Assembly (NCBI RefSeq): GCF_033958435.1
Contig: NC_134146.1
Coordinates: 25,070,501-25,134,500 of the forward strand
Source: Carettochelys insculpta
Lineage: Eukaryota; Chordata; Testudines; Carettochelyidae
DNA: 64,000 nucleotides
Direction: 5' to 3'
Part shown: positions 34,481-46,059 of the stretch, one piece after another
Layout: each line of letters opens with the position of its first letter
How positions within the stretch are numbered: the stretch's first letter is position 1
The notes under the pieces: model-generated
What the model was told of the DNA's origin: nothing
Seen by the model: only the letters and a program-made list of their open reading frames with translations
Databases searched by the model: none
Program-made: the position numbers and the translations under genes

Positions 34481-34856
34481 GGCTGTGTTTACACTTGCAT
34501 TTCCTCTCTCAAAAGAGGCACGCAAATGAGGAAAATCGAAAATGCAGATGAAGTGAATATTTACATATCTGGTGCCTCATTTGCATATTCTTCTTTCGAA
34601 AGAAAAGCAGTGTAGATATGGCTCTTTCAGAAGTAAACCCCATTTTTGAAAGAACCTTTCTTCCCATAAAAAAGGGAAGGGTTGTTTTGAAGATGGGGTT
34701 TATGTCCGAAAGAGCCACATCTACACTGCTTTTCTTCTTTTGAAAGAAGATATTCAAATGAGGCACCAGATATGTAAATCTGTACCTCACTTGCATTTCC
34801 AATTTCCCTTATTTGCATGCCTCTTTCAAAAGAGGAATGCAAGTGTACACACAGTC
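34481..34856. mobile_element. MITE group D, copy 3, nested in group C
   Basis: Starts GGCTGTGTTTACACTTGCAT and ends ATGCAAGTGTACACACAGTC. The arms pair through TTTCCTCTCTCAAAAGAGGC, GGTGCCTCATTTGCATATTC, GAAAGAAAAGCAGTGTAGAT and their complements. It is inserted within group C sequence, whose two parts flank it. Non-coding. Confidence 0.8.
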
Positions 34857-35036
34857 ATAATACCTATTTTGAAATAGTGCCATTGGACGCCATTATGGCT
34901 TATTTTGAAACAATGCTATCCCGTGTCTTAACAGTGCCTATTTCAAAATAGCTTTTTTGAAATAGGCATTATTCCTCCTGCAATGAGGTTTACGAAATTC
35001 AAAATAATTTGCCCACTATTTGTATTTATTTCAAAA

Positions 35037-35060
35037 GTGTGTGTGTGTGTGTGTGTGTGT
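35037..35060. repeat. (GT)12 microsatellite
   Basis: Uninterrupted GT dinucleotide run of 24 bp, inside the right part of the group C MITE. It probably expanded after insertion. Confidence 0.9.
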
Positions 35061-35109
35061 AACAGTGACTGCTATCTCGAAATAACTTAGCTATGTGGTC
35101 ATTGCCCAA

Positions 35110-36199
35110 AAGTAAGAGGCTGAAGTAACATGAAACATGCAGCAGATACATCAGATTTCTTAATACAGAGACATTGCTTCAACAATGTTGTTACTTCAAA
35201 GATTTAGCCTTGCAACAACAAAAAAAATTCATATTTTCAAACAGAGAAATGTTTTCTATTCTGAACATCCTAAAAAAGAGAAATCAATAAATGGCATGAA
35301 AAACTTCAAAGGAGGACCTCTTGTCAATGACAGAGGTTCTTCAGCAATGTAAAGTCTTTGAAGAAGGATTCCCAGTGCTGGAAAGCCTTTGAAGTGACAG
35401 AAAGCAGACATTTATAATTACAGAAAGGTGCAGTGTCCAGCAGAGATAGTTAAAAGATATAACTGGAGTAATGTGTGGAGGAAGGCTAAGAGGTGGCAGG
35501 GACACAGACTGACCCTGCTCTGTTGTAGCCTAAAAGTTTGCAAGGTCAACTCCATATCCATATGGAACAGACAATTTGTGAAAGGGGAGAAGTATGTAGG
35601 TTTTAAAAACCAAATTACAGCTTTCCTATTTCCAACACGTTTATTTAAAAAGGTGTCTCTCTCTTCTCTCGTACTTCCCAAGTTCCAAGACTGTCAATTG
35701 CGGTCCTTAATATCCCCATGGAAGTATTTTGGCTTGTTAAGTTCCCCAGTTTGGAATAAACTTGTATTTTGAAATTTGATATTCTGGCCATATGGACAGA
35801 TTTCACTGCATGTTTCATAAATATATTTGTGTATCCTAAATTCCTGAATATTCTCAATTGCTCCCCCATGCCATTTCCTTTTGGGATAAACTGTTCTAAA
35901 ATGCCACCAGATGAAAAATCTGAATAACAACATTTTGGATGAAGAGCCTACATTGTCTTTGCTCTGGAATTGTTTCAATTCTTGGTTACTTGAAAGGGAA
36001 AAATGGAAAGCTGAGATTTAATGAAACAGATTTTCCATTTAGCTGCTCTCTAAAATGTTCACATTTTTTAAAAAATTCCAATAAAGTGATTAAACAAAGG
36101 TCTTACTGTCAGATTTGACCCAAGACCACCTATGAGACTGGAATAAGAACAAACAAACAAACAAACAAGCCTTTAGAACATACTAAGCCACATTTACTC
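35110..36199. other. Unique sequence; (AAAC)n at 36148-36168
   Basis: No supported gene. Frames of 87-114 residues around 35418-35978 overlap on opposite strands and lack motifs. A short AAAC tetranucleotide run is present near the end. Confidence 0.45.
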
Positions 36200-36414
36200 A
36201 TAGGCTGGGTCTACACTTGCCCTCAACTTCAAAGGGGGCACGGTAGTCAGGGTGATAGGAAATTAATAATGAAGTGCTGTGGTGAACATGCAGCAATTCA
36301 TTAGGCTAATTCTCCTCTGCAGCAACTTCCAAGTGTCAAACTTCAAAGTGCTGGCATGCATGTAGCCACTGGCACTTTGAAATGCCCATGGTACTTCGAA
36401 GTGGCTTTATTCCC

Positions 36415-37563
36415 CAATATTTTGTAAGGCATATGATATGGTCTCGCATGATATTCTTCTCAATAAACCAGGCAAATACAACTTAGAAGGGGCTACTATA
36501 AGGTGGGTACAAAACTGGCTGGATAAATGTACTCAGAGAGTAGTTATTAATGGTTCTCAATCCTGCTGGAAAGGAATAACAAGTGGGGTTCCACAGGGAT
36601 CTGTTTTGGGACTGGTTCTGTTTAATACCTTTATCAACAATTTAGATATTGGCATAGAAAGTACACTTATTAAGTTTGTAGATGATACCAAGCTAGGAGG
36701 GGTTGCAACTGTTTTGGAGCATAGGGTGATAATTCAAAATGATCTGGACAAATTGGAGAAATGGGCTGAGGTAAACAGGATGAAGTTTAATAAAGACAAA
36801 TGCAAAGTGCTTCACTTAGGAAGGAACAATCAGTTTCACACACACAGAATGGGAAGCGACTGTCCAGGAAGGAGTATGGCAAAAAGGGATCTCAGGGTTA
36901 TAGTGGACCACAAGCTAAATATGAGTCAAACAGTGTGATGCTGTTGCAAAAAAGCAAACATGATTCTGGGATGCATTAACAGGTGTGTTATGAGCAAGAC
37001 ACAAGAAGTCATTCTTCTGCTCTACTCTGTGCTGGTTAGGCCTCAGTTGGAGTATTGTGTCCAGTTCTGCGCACCGCATTTCATGAAAGATATGGAGAAA
37101 TTGGAGAGGGTTCAAAAAAGAGCAACAAGAATGATCAAAGGTCTAGAGGACATTACCTATGAAGAAAGGCTGAAAGAAATGAGCTTGTTTAATTTGGAAA
37201 AGAGAAGATGGGGAGGTGCATGATAGCACTTTTCAGGTATCGAAAAAGGTGTCATAAGGAGGAGAGAGAAAACTTGTTCTTCTTGGCCTCTGAGGACAGA
37301 GCAAAAAGCAATGGGCTTAAACTGCAGCAAGGGAGGTTTAGGTTGGACATTAGGAAAAACTTCCTAACTGTCAGGGGAGTCAAACACTGGAATAAATTGC
37401 CTAGGGAGGTTGTGGAATCTCCATCTCTGGAGATATTTAAGAGCAGGTTAGAGAAATATCTATCAGGGATGGTCTAGACAGTACTTGGTCCTGCCATGAG
37501 GGCAGTGGGCTAGTTTCGGTGACCTCTCAAGGTCTCTTCCAGTCCTAGTATTCTATGATTCTA
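36415..37563 (+). mobile_element. CR1 LINE, 5'-truncated, inserted in a MITE
   Basis: Holds the 3' part of CR1 ORF2 followed by the 3' untranslated region. It closes with GTCTCTTCCAGTCCTAGTAT and TCTATGATTCTA, the diagnostic CR1 3' terminus with its short ATTCTATG-type repeats. The usual strong 5' truncation of CR1 explains the missing endonuclease and N-terminal RT. Flanked by two halves of a MITE. Confidence 0.9.
36438..37477 (+). pseudogene. CR1 reverse transcriptase, C-terminal remnant
   Basis: The first frame (36438-36938) carries the RT blocks GVPQGSVLG (residues 50-58) and FVDD (80-83), where CR1 elements usually have FADD, then WAEVNRMKFNKDKCKVLHLG. A TGA at 36936-36938 interrupts it. 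The same frame resumes with [13 protein letters not shown] and [14 protein letters not shown], then [18 protein letters not shown] (to 37223). A frameshift near 37205 moves the C-terminal part to another frame (37208-37477, ending KHWNKLPREVVESPSLEIFK). These are typical CR1 ORF2 C-terminal motifs. It is inactive through truncation, one stop and one frameshift. Confidence 0.85.
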
Positions 37564-38127
37564 AGTGCTGTATATTCACTGCAGCACTTCATTAGTAATC
37601 TCCCATCATCCTGATTGCCATGCCCCCTTAGAAATTGGGGACAAGTGTAGACAAGCCCATAGTGAGTAGTACTCTATTCTACAATTGGGCCTATTGGTTT
37701 CAATGGGTTTACTTGCAGAGTGCTATTCTGTGGGCTGAACTGGCACCTTAGAACCCAAACTCTTGCAATTAGAGTCACAATTCACTCCCCATTGACTTTT
37801 TGTTCTATGTTCTGCCCCAAGTGTTTTTTGTAAGCACACTACATCCCCATCAATGAAAGCTAGCTCCATCTACTTCCCACCCACCAAGCCTCCTTAACCC
37901 CCTCCCAACACCTTGCTTCCTACTTCCCATCCACCTGCCAAAGAAGGAGAGAAGCTGCCCCAGCCAAGTTGAGTCAGCCTCATATGGGGCTCATTATTAT
38001 AATTTAGCTCAATGTGAATAAAGATGGAAGAATATCACACTTTGTATTATATTAAATAAACAGATGAACAACAGTATTACTAACTCTAAGCACTTTTGAA
38101 TCCACATCTCCAAACAATATCCAAAAA

Positions 38128-38185
38128 ATGTTATTATTCTCAGCCTCACACGTGGGGAAACTGAGGCAAAGAATAGCTTTTGAAA
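38128..38185 (+). mobile_element. MIR SINE fragment
   Basis: TTATTATTCTCAGCCTCACA followed by CGTGGGGAAACTGAGGCAAA fits the MIR core (TATTCTCATTTTACAGATGG, GGAAACTGAGGCA). Short, old fragment. Confidence 0.5.
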
Positions 38186-38257
38186 ATGATGTCCCTGGAG
38201 ACTTCTTATACAAACATCAGTTTTTGTTACTGAGATAGATTCAGAGTAGATTAATCT

Positions 38258-38315
38258 ATATCTGTGTTTTAACTGAGATTAACATCATATCTGTGTTTCA
38301 ACTGAGATAAGTTTG
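38258..38315. repeat. Two-copy 29-bp tandem repeat
   Basis: ATATCTGTGTTTTAACTGAG at 38258 recurs as ATATCTGTGTTTCAACTGAG at 38287. Simple local duplication. Confidence 0.75.
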
Positions 38316-38487
38316 AATCCCAGTCTGATGTCAGGACTAAGAAAAAGAGATGCAGTCATGAGAAAATAACTGAGGGCTGGTTTGTTGAACTGAGCTTCAC
38401 TGACCAGATAACAGCCATATAATTAGGGTAAGTAAGCAATTATATTTTAGGAAGTTCTAGACTGTTAACTGAAGCTACAGTATGTAT

Positions 38488-39145
38488 CATTCATTGATTT
38501 CAAGGCAACAAGGGACCATTGTGATCTAGTCAGATCTGCTGTATAATACAGGCCACAGAACACCTCCAAAATAATTCCTATTTTGAACTGGATCAGCTCT
38601 TCCAGAAAAACATCCTATATTGATTTTAAATTGGCAGTGATGAAGACTCCACCACAATCCTTCGTAATGTTTAATTACTCAGGACATTAAAAGTTTACAA
38701 TTTTTCCAATCATTCATCTGCCTTCAACTTCCAACCTTTTGATCATATTATATCTTCATCCACGACGTTATTAAGTATTTGCTCCCTACGGAGATACTTA
38801 TAGACTGTAATCAAGTCCCCACTTCACCTCGTCTGCAAGCTAAGTAGTTTGGGTCTTTGATTCTGTCACTATAAAGACATGTTTTCTAACCCCTTAATCA
38901 TTCTCATGACACTCTTCTGAGCTATCTTCAACTTACCGAATCCCTTCATAAACTGCCAGCATCAGAACTGAACACAGTATGCCAGCCACAAACATCAGTG
39001 CCAAACAGAGGGGCAAAGAAACCTCCCTATTCCTACTCCAGCTATCTCCTTACGCATGCCAGGATTTCATTATCTCTTTGGGACACAGCATCAGACTGCA
39101 AGCTCATATCCAGCTGCTTATCCACCAAAATCTTTTTCAGAGTCA
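38488..39145 (-). mobile_element. CR1-family LINE, antisense, decayed
   Basis: On the plus strand the reverse of a CR1 3' region is visible: GATTTCAAGGCAACAAGGGA, CCATTGTGATCTAGTCAG, TAATACAGGCCACAGAA, ATACTTATAGACTGTAATCA, GTCACTATAAAGACATG, CTTAATCATTCTCATGACAC, CAGAACTGAACACAGTATGC, then CACAGCATCAGACTGCAAGC. On the minus strand these correspond to the RT C-terminal tail and 3' untranslated region of a CR1 subfamily common in turtles. It differs from the copy at 44021, and many stops are present. Confidence 0.7.
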
Positions 39146-39291
39146 ATGACAAAATAGGAAGAATAAAATGTATTACTTTTCTCATATTCATCAATGAGTT
39201 ATATTTTCTGCTGTTCAAGAGGCTGGCCTGAAGGGAAAAAGGGGAGGAAAATAAGAAAAATTATTGCCTTTTTATAACTGTCTCACAAAAG

Positions 39292-39947
39292 TTATGACTT
39301 TGGTTACATGAGGTGCATAGTAAAGAAATCCTAGAGTACCAATGGCAAGACCGTATGGCAGTTCAGAAAGCAATTATCAAGTAGATAAAAATGTTAAGAG
39401 AAATGAAATTATGTAGTGCTGCCAGAAGATATTTACTACTTAAAATATCATTCAGGTCTTTCAGGATATTGCTTAGAGGATTTGGTGTGAAAATCTAAGC
39501 AGATGTCAGAGAATACATAACACATCAAGAAACCAATAATATATTAAGAGCTTGAGAGTCCTGCTGGTGATAAGGGACATAAATATGTAGGCAATATAAG
39601 TAGACTTAAATTTTCAGTGCTAACACAGCATATATGCTTTTGTGCCCCTATGTCAGTTAGGAAACAGAATGAATGAATGCAATAGCATTTGAGAGGGCTC
39701 TATACTCTATCCGTACTATGCTGTGTGCTGCAGATCAGCAGATACTATTTCCTGCCTCCTTTTAGTCTCATGTGCCTGAAGGAAAGTATGCTCCTCTTGG
39801 TGACTACAGAGGTAACAACTTGACAGAAGACTCATATGGTGCTGCTGATGACACATAGGTGTGTAGGACTGAGCAGCTCATAGCGTTTATTAAAATAACA
39901 ATCACACTTAGCATTTATGACTTTGGTTACATGAGGTGCATAGTAAA
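39292..39947. repeat. 33-bp exact direct repeat flanking a 590-bp segment
   Basis: The 33-bp word starting TTATGACTTTGGTTACATG and ending GTGCATAGTAAA occurs at 39292-39324 and again, identical, at 39915-39947. The DNA between holds no recognised element. It is too long for a usual target-site duplication. It may come from a short segmental duplication or an unrecognised repeat. Confidence 0.8.
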
Positions 39948-40235
39948 CATTTTTCAGAGCACTTTTCAGATGTTAAGTAATGAAGCTTATCAAGACTGGC
40001 GTGCGGTATTATCCCCAACTTAAATGACAAATTAAAAGTCAAAGCCAACACTTTCAAGCTTTATTACCTGGTGTTAGGAACCTAAGTCCATAATTAGGCA
40101 CCAAAATAGAAGGATTATTGTTTTTAGAGGTGCTGGGTATCCTTAACGCCCAGTGACATCAGTGGGAACAGATGTTCAATGCCTCTTTAAAAATAACCAA
40201 TTTTACACACGTGCATTTTGAAAACTGTGACATAT

Positions 40236-40318
40236 TCAAGGCCATACAGTCACTCGCAATATAGCTAGTGTCTGTGACAAGGAGTTCTTGGCACCCAGCC
40301 CTGTGCTTGAGTTACAGT
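40236..40318 (+). mobile_element. MIR-like SINE 3' fragment
   Basis: AAGGCCATACAGTCACTCGC followed by GCTAGTGTCTGTGACAAGGA, then TTGGCACCCAGCCCTGTGCT, fits the distal MIR pattern (AAGGTCACACAGC, GTGGCAGAG, CCAGTGCT). A GTATTATCCCCAACTTAAAT word at about 40008 may be its proximal part, separated by other DNA. Confidence 0.4.
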
Positions 40319-40319
40319 T

Positions 40320-42280
40320 GGTGCACTACGCAGGTTGGGGGAAAAATCTATCGGTTCAGGTTAAATGAAAACTGAAACTTTTCAGTGTATCAGAAAGTTG
40401 GGAAAAATCAGTTTGTACTGAAAGAAACATTTATCTTGGGGAATTTTTAGCCTTTAGAATAAAAAAAACAAAGGAAATGAAGGGCTCGATTCAGAAAACA
40501 CAGAAACTCACCTAGATGTGGAAGACTCAACTTCTGATCCATGCTCTGGATCAGGAACTTCTCAGATGAGTGCTCACCTTTGCCACTTAGCTGTTCTGGA
40601 CAAGAGAAGAGTGACTATCTTGAATTCAGTTGTATAATTCTAGAACTTTTTCATATGTAATAATATAGCATCATGAGACTATTCCTGCATAGAATATGAC
40701 AATGTGCAAAGGTACTAGCTCTTAATTAGTAAGGCACCTGCCTCTTTGCCCAATGCACAAGCGTTGCTAGATACCAGTAACAGCCACATACTATTTGTTC
40801 CTAGCTACCAGGATAAGGATTATAGGATATTCCTTCAACCAGTTTAACTGACAGCAAATTTGCAAGGGCAGTGGCTTCCCTCAGATCTGTTGCTCTGTAC
40901 AAAGTGGGTGTGTCCTCTCAATAGCCCACATCTGGCTGCAGCAGCAGATCTGTGTGAACATTCTAGTATTAAGGCAAACTTTGGGCATTGCCCCACTCAG
41001 AAAATGAATCAGAGGAAAAAAATAAGATTAGTTTTACCCCAGTGCTATAGCTGCAAATACAACATAAAAATTTCTCAGATGAAGGATCTCTAACAGCAGC
41101 AAATAGTGTGGACTGTGGTTAGTGCACATTTCAGTTTGGAGCTTCATATCAGACATATTATTTTCATCTGACCCACAAGTGCACAAAATGTTTTATAGGA
41201 CAAATAGAAGACAACTCCCTACCCTGGAGAGCTTAGAATTTAGAATTTAGTCCTAGACTGAATGACCGTGGTCAACAATCAACAAGTCAAGGGTAAGTAA
41301 GGTAGGTTGAGATGACTGTATAGCTTCTCAGTTTCCAGATGTTAAACTTGTATCAGAAGAATGAAAGGTTTAGTAAGTTACAAGATTTGAACAAGGACAG
41401 GGTGTGTAAGGCTTAGTTGGAAATTCCAATACAAATTGGCCATTGGAGGAAGGCATGAAAGCTAAAGTGGGAAAAGGAGATGAAAGACAAATCAAGATTG
41501 ATGCCATTGACAGAGCAGAGGGTGTGAAGGAGTATGAAAGGAGCCTGAGATATAGGCCCTTGAAAACAGTGACAAGAAATCCTTTCATTTAGTAATATAC
41601 ACAGTAAAATAAAGAGTAAATGGCAGGATTAAAGTGTGGGAAGGTCAGAAGACATAAACAGTGATATCATTTTGGTTCACTATTTTCAACTGACATGGCC
41701 AAGGTTGCCATGAGGGGGTCAACTCGTGTTGATCCAGGAGATGACTGGGGATTGGCTAAGAGATGTAGTTGACAAATAGAAAGGATCTATGTTTTTAAAA
41801 AGGATTTTGAAGGAAGAAGCAACAAGATTTGGCCATAGCTCAGATATTGCTGGGAGTGGAGAAACACAGCTTCTTATATAACCCTAGGTTACAATCCTCA
41901 ATGATATTCTAGTATTCCAGTGCTGGTAATACATTCAGAGAGTTTCACCAATATGTCATCCTTGTCATATTCTTCTTTGCTGTTTTTTCCGTATATTTTG
42001 CCAGAGTAATCAAGAATCAGATTTATGAAAAATGTATGCTGTTTTCAAATGCACACAAGTATTTTCCGTGAAATGTTAACTCAGAAGGACTTCTCTGCCA
42101 AAATTTAACTATATGCTTGTTTCTAAGTATTTTATTTTCATTCCTTGCTAGGAAAAATCAAAATGACCATGTAATATTTTATTTTAAAGCGCCAGCTTCA
42201 AATATAATAAACTAACCTTAGACAGGACCAATGCTGTGAGCACTGTAATTTTCTTTATACTCATTGGATTTCAGTAACTT
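40320..42280. other. Unique sequence, no feature recognised
   Basis: Non-coding, AT-rich. Short frames (72-77 residues) carry no motif. Confidence 0.5.
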
Positions 42281-42282
42281 TG

Positions 42283-42545
42283 TGTAGGTCCACACTACAT
42301 GGGAAGGTGAAACTGAGGTACTCAATTCCAGCTCTGTAAATTACATAGCTAGAGTCAACATACCTTAATTCGGGCTTCTGCACCATCTCCACTAAGGGGG
42401 GTAGATGGGAACATTCACTCCCATTGACTTCCCTTACCCTTACTGAGGGGTAGGAGTACCAGTACTAATGCAGGTGCCCTGTAAGTTTGATTTAGTGAGT
42501 CCCTACCAGATGTGCTAAATCAAACTCCAAAAGTGCTATCGTGTA
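42283..42545. mobile_element. MITE-like fragment
   Basis: GTGTAGGTCCACACTACATG, then AGCTCTGTAAATTACATAGC, TAGAGTCAACATACCTTAAT and TCGGGCTTCTG recall a turtle MITE family with GTCGACTTA words and a GTGTAGACATAGCC-type end. The opposite terminus was not found. Similar words occur at 59472. Tentative. Confidence 0.35.
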
Positions 42546-42549
42546 TAAC

Positions 42550-44020
42550 AGAGGGAACAATGGATGAGCTACTGCCCCAAAGAGCTCACATTCTAAGAGT
42601 AGGCCTACACAGCAATTCAGCACTCTCAGTTGACGTGGATCAGGTAATGGGCACACAGGGTTTGGCTGTGGAGCTATAAAATTGTTAGGCAGATGTTCAG
42701 GCATGGGCTGGAGCCGGAGTTCTGGGACTCTTTGATGAAGAAGGGTCCCAGAATTTAGGCACTAATGCGATCCCAAATATCTACATGGCCATTTTTATCC
42801 CCTCAGCCTTAACCTGGTGAACCTGAGTCTGGTGGCCTGGGACAACTGCATGTCTTTTATTCCACTATCGATATCAATCCTAAGGGGCTGACAGCACAAA
42901 CAGCTAAGGTGTATCCAGAGTTTGGTGCTTCCCAGTCCAAGTCACAGACATGAGGTAGCAGACCTGACACTACCACTCTAAAAATGAATTGCACTGTGAA
43001 GTTGAAGTTCAGGCTGGAGCTTAGGGGTAGGGCTGGGTTTCAGAGTCCAAGTCACAAACAGGGCTAGGAGGCTTTTGCCCACAAGCTCCTACATGGAGTC
43101 TATGAATGCTGAAGTCAGCTTTTCTAGTAGTGAAAACTCTTGTAGTTAGTGAGAGTTAGAATATACATGGAGCTAATTGTAATCATGGGCATACATGTCT
43201 GCAGGATCATGCTGACAGAGTAGACCTAACTAGACCCAGGAACCTTTTTTCAGTCAAGCAGCAAATTCTTTGAGAAGCTCAGTTTTGGGACAAAATAAAC
43301 TATTTTCAAATTCAAATAATTGTTTTGGGTGAACAAAACAAATGGGAGGAAATTTTTTAAAAGTCAAAACTGTTCATTACATTTTCAAAACTAATTCAAC
43401 ATTTTATTTCACAGCAGTGTTTTAAATGTTTTGTTATGTTTTGGAAGGTGGTCTGAGAAAAAAAAACAACAACAAAAGAGTCAGTTTTGGTTCAAAAACA
43501 AAACCAGTGCTTTTTCCAGTGTTTTTGATTCAACCACTGAACTGAAAAAAACCCCACACTTATTCACTCAACTCTAGATGCAAACAAAGGAAGGAGAGAG
43601 TATTGAATGGATCACAAAACAATTTAGTCAGTATAGATGTACTTTATATGGCACCAGTTCTTTGGTTGTTCTGGCTGATTTTGTGTCTTGTATAAAAGTA
43701 AGTCAGTGTTAGACAGGAGCAGAGAAATCTTTAGATGGTTTAGGTGCGAAAGAGTGAAGCAGTATGGGGCAGAGGGTCAAGGAGGATATTACGGGGTATT
43801 TGTTAATGTGGTGGTGGCAAATACTGTTGTATTGTACATATGCGCATTCACAAACGCATGGAGGCTTACAGCCAAGAAGAAATTAGAGGTGTTAACTTTC
43901 CAAGACCCATGTGAAAAAGGTGCTTATGTTCTTACTCCTTGCTTTGAAGTTCAGCAGGGAATTAAACTAGAGAAAAAGTGGAGCCTCATCCAAAAGGAAG
44001 AGCAGCTACTTCAGATCTTT
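42550..44020. other. Unique sequence, no feature recognised
   Basis: No gene supported. A plus-strand frame (43688-44152, 154 residues) starts in unique DNA and ends inside the antisense CR1. Its C-terminal third is CR1 sequence, so it is probably accidental. Confidence 0.5.
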
Positions 44021-44138
44021 CATAGAATCACAGAACACCACAACTGGAAGGAATCTCTAGAGGTCATCACGTCCAGTCCCCTGTCTTCACAGCAGGACCA
44101 AGCACCATCTATATCATCCCTCTTAAATGTTTATCCAG

Positions 44139-45994
44139 CACATATCCCTTGATTTAAGAATGTAATTCGTTCCATGAAAACTGTTTGTAAGGTGAAAATT
44201 CATAATGCGAAAATGAAATTCCCATTAATTTCAATGTAAAAAAATTCTGACTAGTTCCCAGCTCCCCAAAAAAAATCACCCCATTTTTTCCCACATTACA
44301 TTACTCTTCAATCATAAAAATAACAACAGTGCTACTTTATTGCTTTTTTATGACATTTACACAGTGGTGAAGAAGGTGGTCTTGATGCAAGGTCCATGGG
44401 AACATCTGTGTCATCATCGGAAACAGCTCCGTAGTGACTTCAATCTACTTAACTGGGGTTTTATCTTCAGCTTTTGAGGTTGAGGGTTGAGGATCAGCTA
44501 ATGGTGATGAGGGTTTAGAACGAGGTGATGAGGTTGGTGGTCGAAAAAATGATAGAATTGAAGTTACTACTGCAACCCTCTATTTCCTGTCACACAACTC
44601 CTGATAGCATTGAACAGCTTCATGAATTTATCACTTGTATGCTGAACCCCACTCTAAGTTTGGGTGGTTGTCATTGAGAATTTCTGAAGCTGCCTCCAAT
44701 ACAATGAAGAATTTTGAGAGCGTTTTAGTGTCCAGCATTTTTTTTTGTCATTCATCCAATTCTTCTTCCTCCTTTTCTGATAACCTTTCTGCATCCAGCT
44801 GCATTAGTTCTTCATTAGTCAATTCTTCACCTTGTGACAATAACAGGTCTTGAATACCTTCTGTGTCTACCTCATTGAATCCTGCTTGACTTGCCACTTG
44901 CAAGACAGAATTTAAATGTCTTTCACTTCACCCTCAAAACCACGGAAATCATGAACATATTTTGGCAATAGTTTTTCCAAACAATATTCAGGATATTTTG
45001 AGTAATTTCATTCTATGCAGTTGTGATATTTTTCATAGCCATCTTGACATAATTCTTCCATAACTGCTTAGATGTTGGTTTCTCTTTTCTGTCTGATGCA
45101 GATATGAGATACCTCATCACCAGTTGCACATAGTAAGCTTTAAATGTAGCAATGACACCTTCATCCATTGGTTGAAGGATGGAAGTAGTATTTGGGGGGT
45201 GACAAAAACACTCAAATGTTATTGCCATGGTCATCGACACTGATAGAGTGACCAGGAGCATTATCGAGGATCAGCAGACATTTATCATCCAGATTGTTTT
45301 CAGCACAATATTTAGAGATGAATGATGACATGTAGCTTGTTATGTAATCAGCAAAACCCTGCTTTGTCACCCATGCCTTTCAATGAGGAAGAGCCAAGGC
45401 ATATAGAGTTAACTATGTCTGTCGAGCCAATGTATGAAAAGTCTTTCATGTTTACCCATTATTGCGTCCTTGGCCTTTGTTATCTGATGCAACTTTTAGC
45501 TCCACCAACATATGTTTCTGCCATTTCTTCTCTCCTTTCTTTCTGCACAAAGATCGTACACACTGTCGATGCTGCCAAATTCATTGCCAAACACATGTTT
45601 CTTGATTGCTGGCCCTCTTCAATTCTTTTAATAACTTCAAATTTGGTAGCCACAGATATTGCTTTCCTTGGTTTCTTGGCCTTAGTGGCAGCTGCTGAAG
45701 AAATTTTTCATGTCTAGGACCTATGATGATCACAAATAAAAAAGATCTTTGAAGATTGATATTCACAGTCAAGGTGACATAAACATAATGAAGCATTCAA
45801 ACCAACTGGAAAGAGCTGAGCAGGTGAGGGAAATGAGTCAGCCTCGTATTGCATTCTGGCGTATTCCTCCATTTTTGTTACTTACGAAGTGGACACTTGG
45901 ACAAAGGTTAATTCTTCTTTGTAGTGAAAATATGTCTGTTTGTTGTAGCAAAAATTCACAAATCAAAAATTTGTAAATCGAGGGATAGGTGTAT
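44139..45994 (-). mobile_element. Tigger (pogo-group) DNA transposon inside CR1
   Basis: Ends are CACATATCCCTTGATTTA (44139) and, on the opposite strand, CACCTATCCCTCGATTTA (from 45992 down), the usual Tigger terminal type. TA follows the right end, but the left TA is not evident. The element holds a broken transposase on the minus strand. At about 1.86 kb it is shorter than a typical full Tigger, pointing to internal loss. It interrupts an older antisense CR1. Confidence 0.8.
44600..45800 (-). pseudogene. Tigger/pogo transposase relic
   Basis: Minus strand, several frames. The N-terminal psq-type helix-turn-helix is suggested by PRNQGKQYLWLPNLKLLKEL (about 45690-45630). The DDE part gives LLILDNAPGH (about 45285-45256), then FECFCHPPNTTSILQPMDE and GVIATFKAYY (about 45215-45130), with LWKNYVKMAMKNI near 45050. 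The NAPGH and PPNTTS.LQPMD blocks are diagnostic of the pogo/Tigger DDE domain. Frameshifts and stops interrupt the frame, most of the CENP-B-like segment is unreadable, and the C-terminal tail runs down to about 44600. No product expected. Confidence 0.75.
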
Positions 45995-46059
45995 CTACAA
46001 TGACAGAGATTCTATAAGCACCCTAGGCAATTTATTCCAATACTTAATCATCCTGACAG

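Larger units (their letters stand above)
34358..35106. mobile_element. MITE group C, copy 2, split by a nested MITE
   Basis: Begins GGCTATGTGTACACATCAGC and ends ACTTAGCTATGTGGTCATTG plus CC, flanked by CAA on both sides. The body has ATTCCAAAATAGC, TATTTTGAAATAG, CTATTTCAAAATAGC and TTGAAATAGGCA words as in copy 10376. A group D MITE sits at 34481-34856 and a (GT)n run at 35037-35060. The host MITE must be the older of the two. Confidence 0.75.
36203..37658. mobile_element. MITE interrupted by a CR1 LINE
   Basis: The left part (36203-about 36414) begins GGCTGGGTCTACACTTGCC. The right part (37564-37658) ends GGGGACAAGTGTAGACAAGC plus CC. ATA flanks the whole on both sides. The left GGGGGCACGGTAGTCAGG and AATAATGAAGTGCTGTGGTG mirror the right CACTGCAGCACTTCATTAGT and CATCCTGATTGCCATGCCCC. 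Between the two lies about 1.15 kb of plus-strand CR1. The shared ATA outside the CR1 shows the MITE came first. Confidence 0.8.

Noticed and set aside
43688..44152. 154-residue plus-strand frame
   Set aside because: Its last third is antisense CR1 sequence and the first part has no recognisable domain. An accidental fusion is likeliest.
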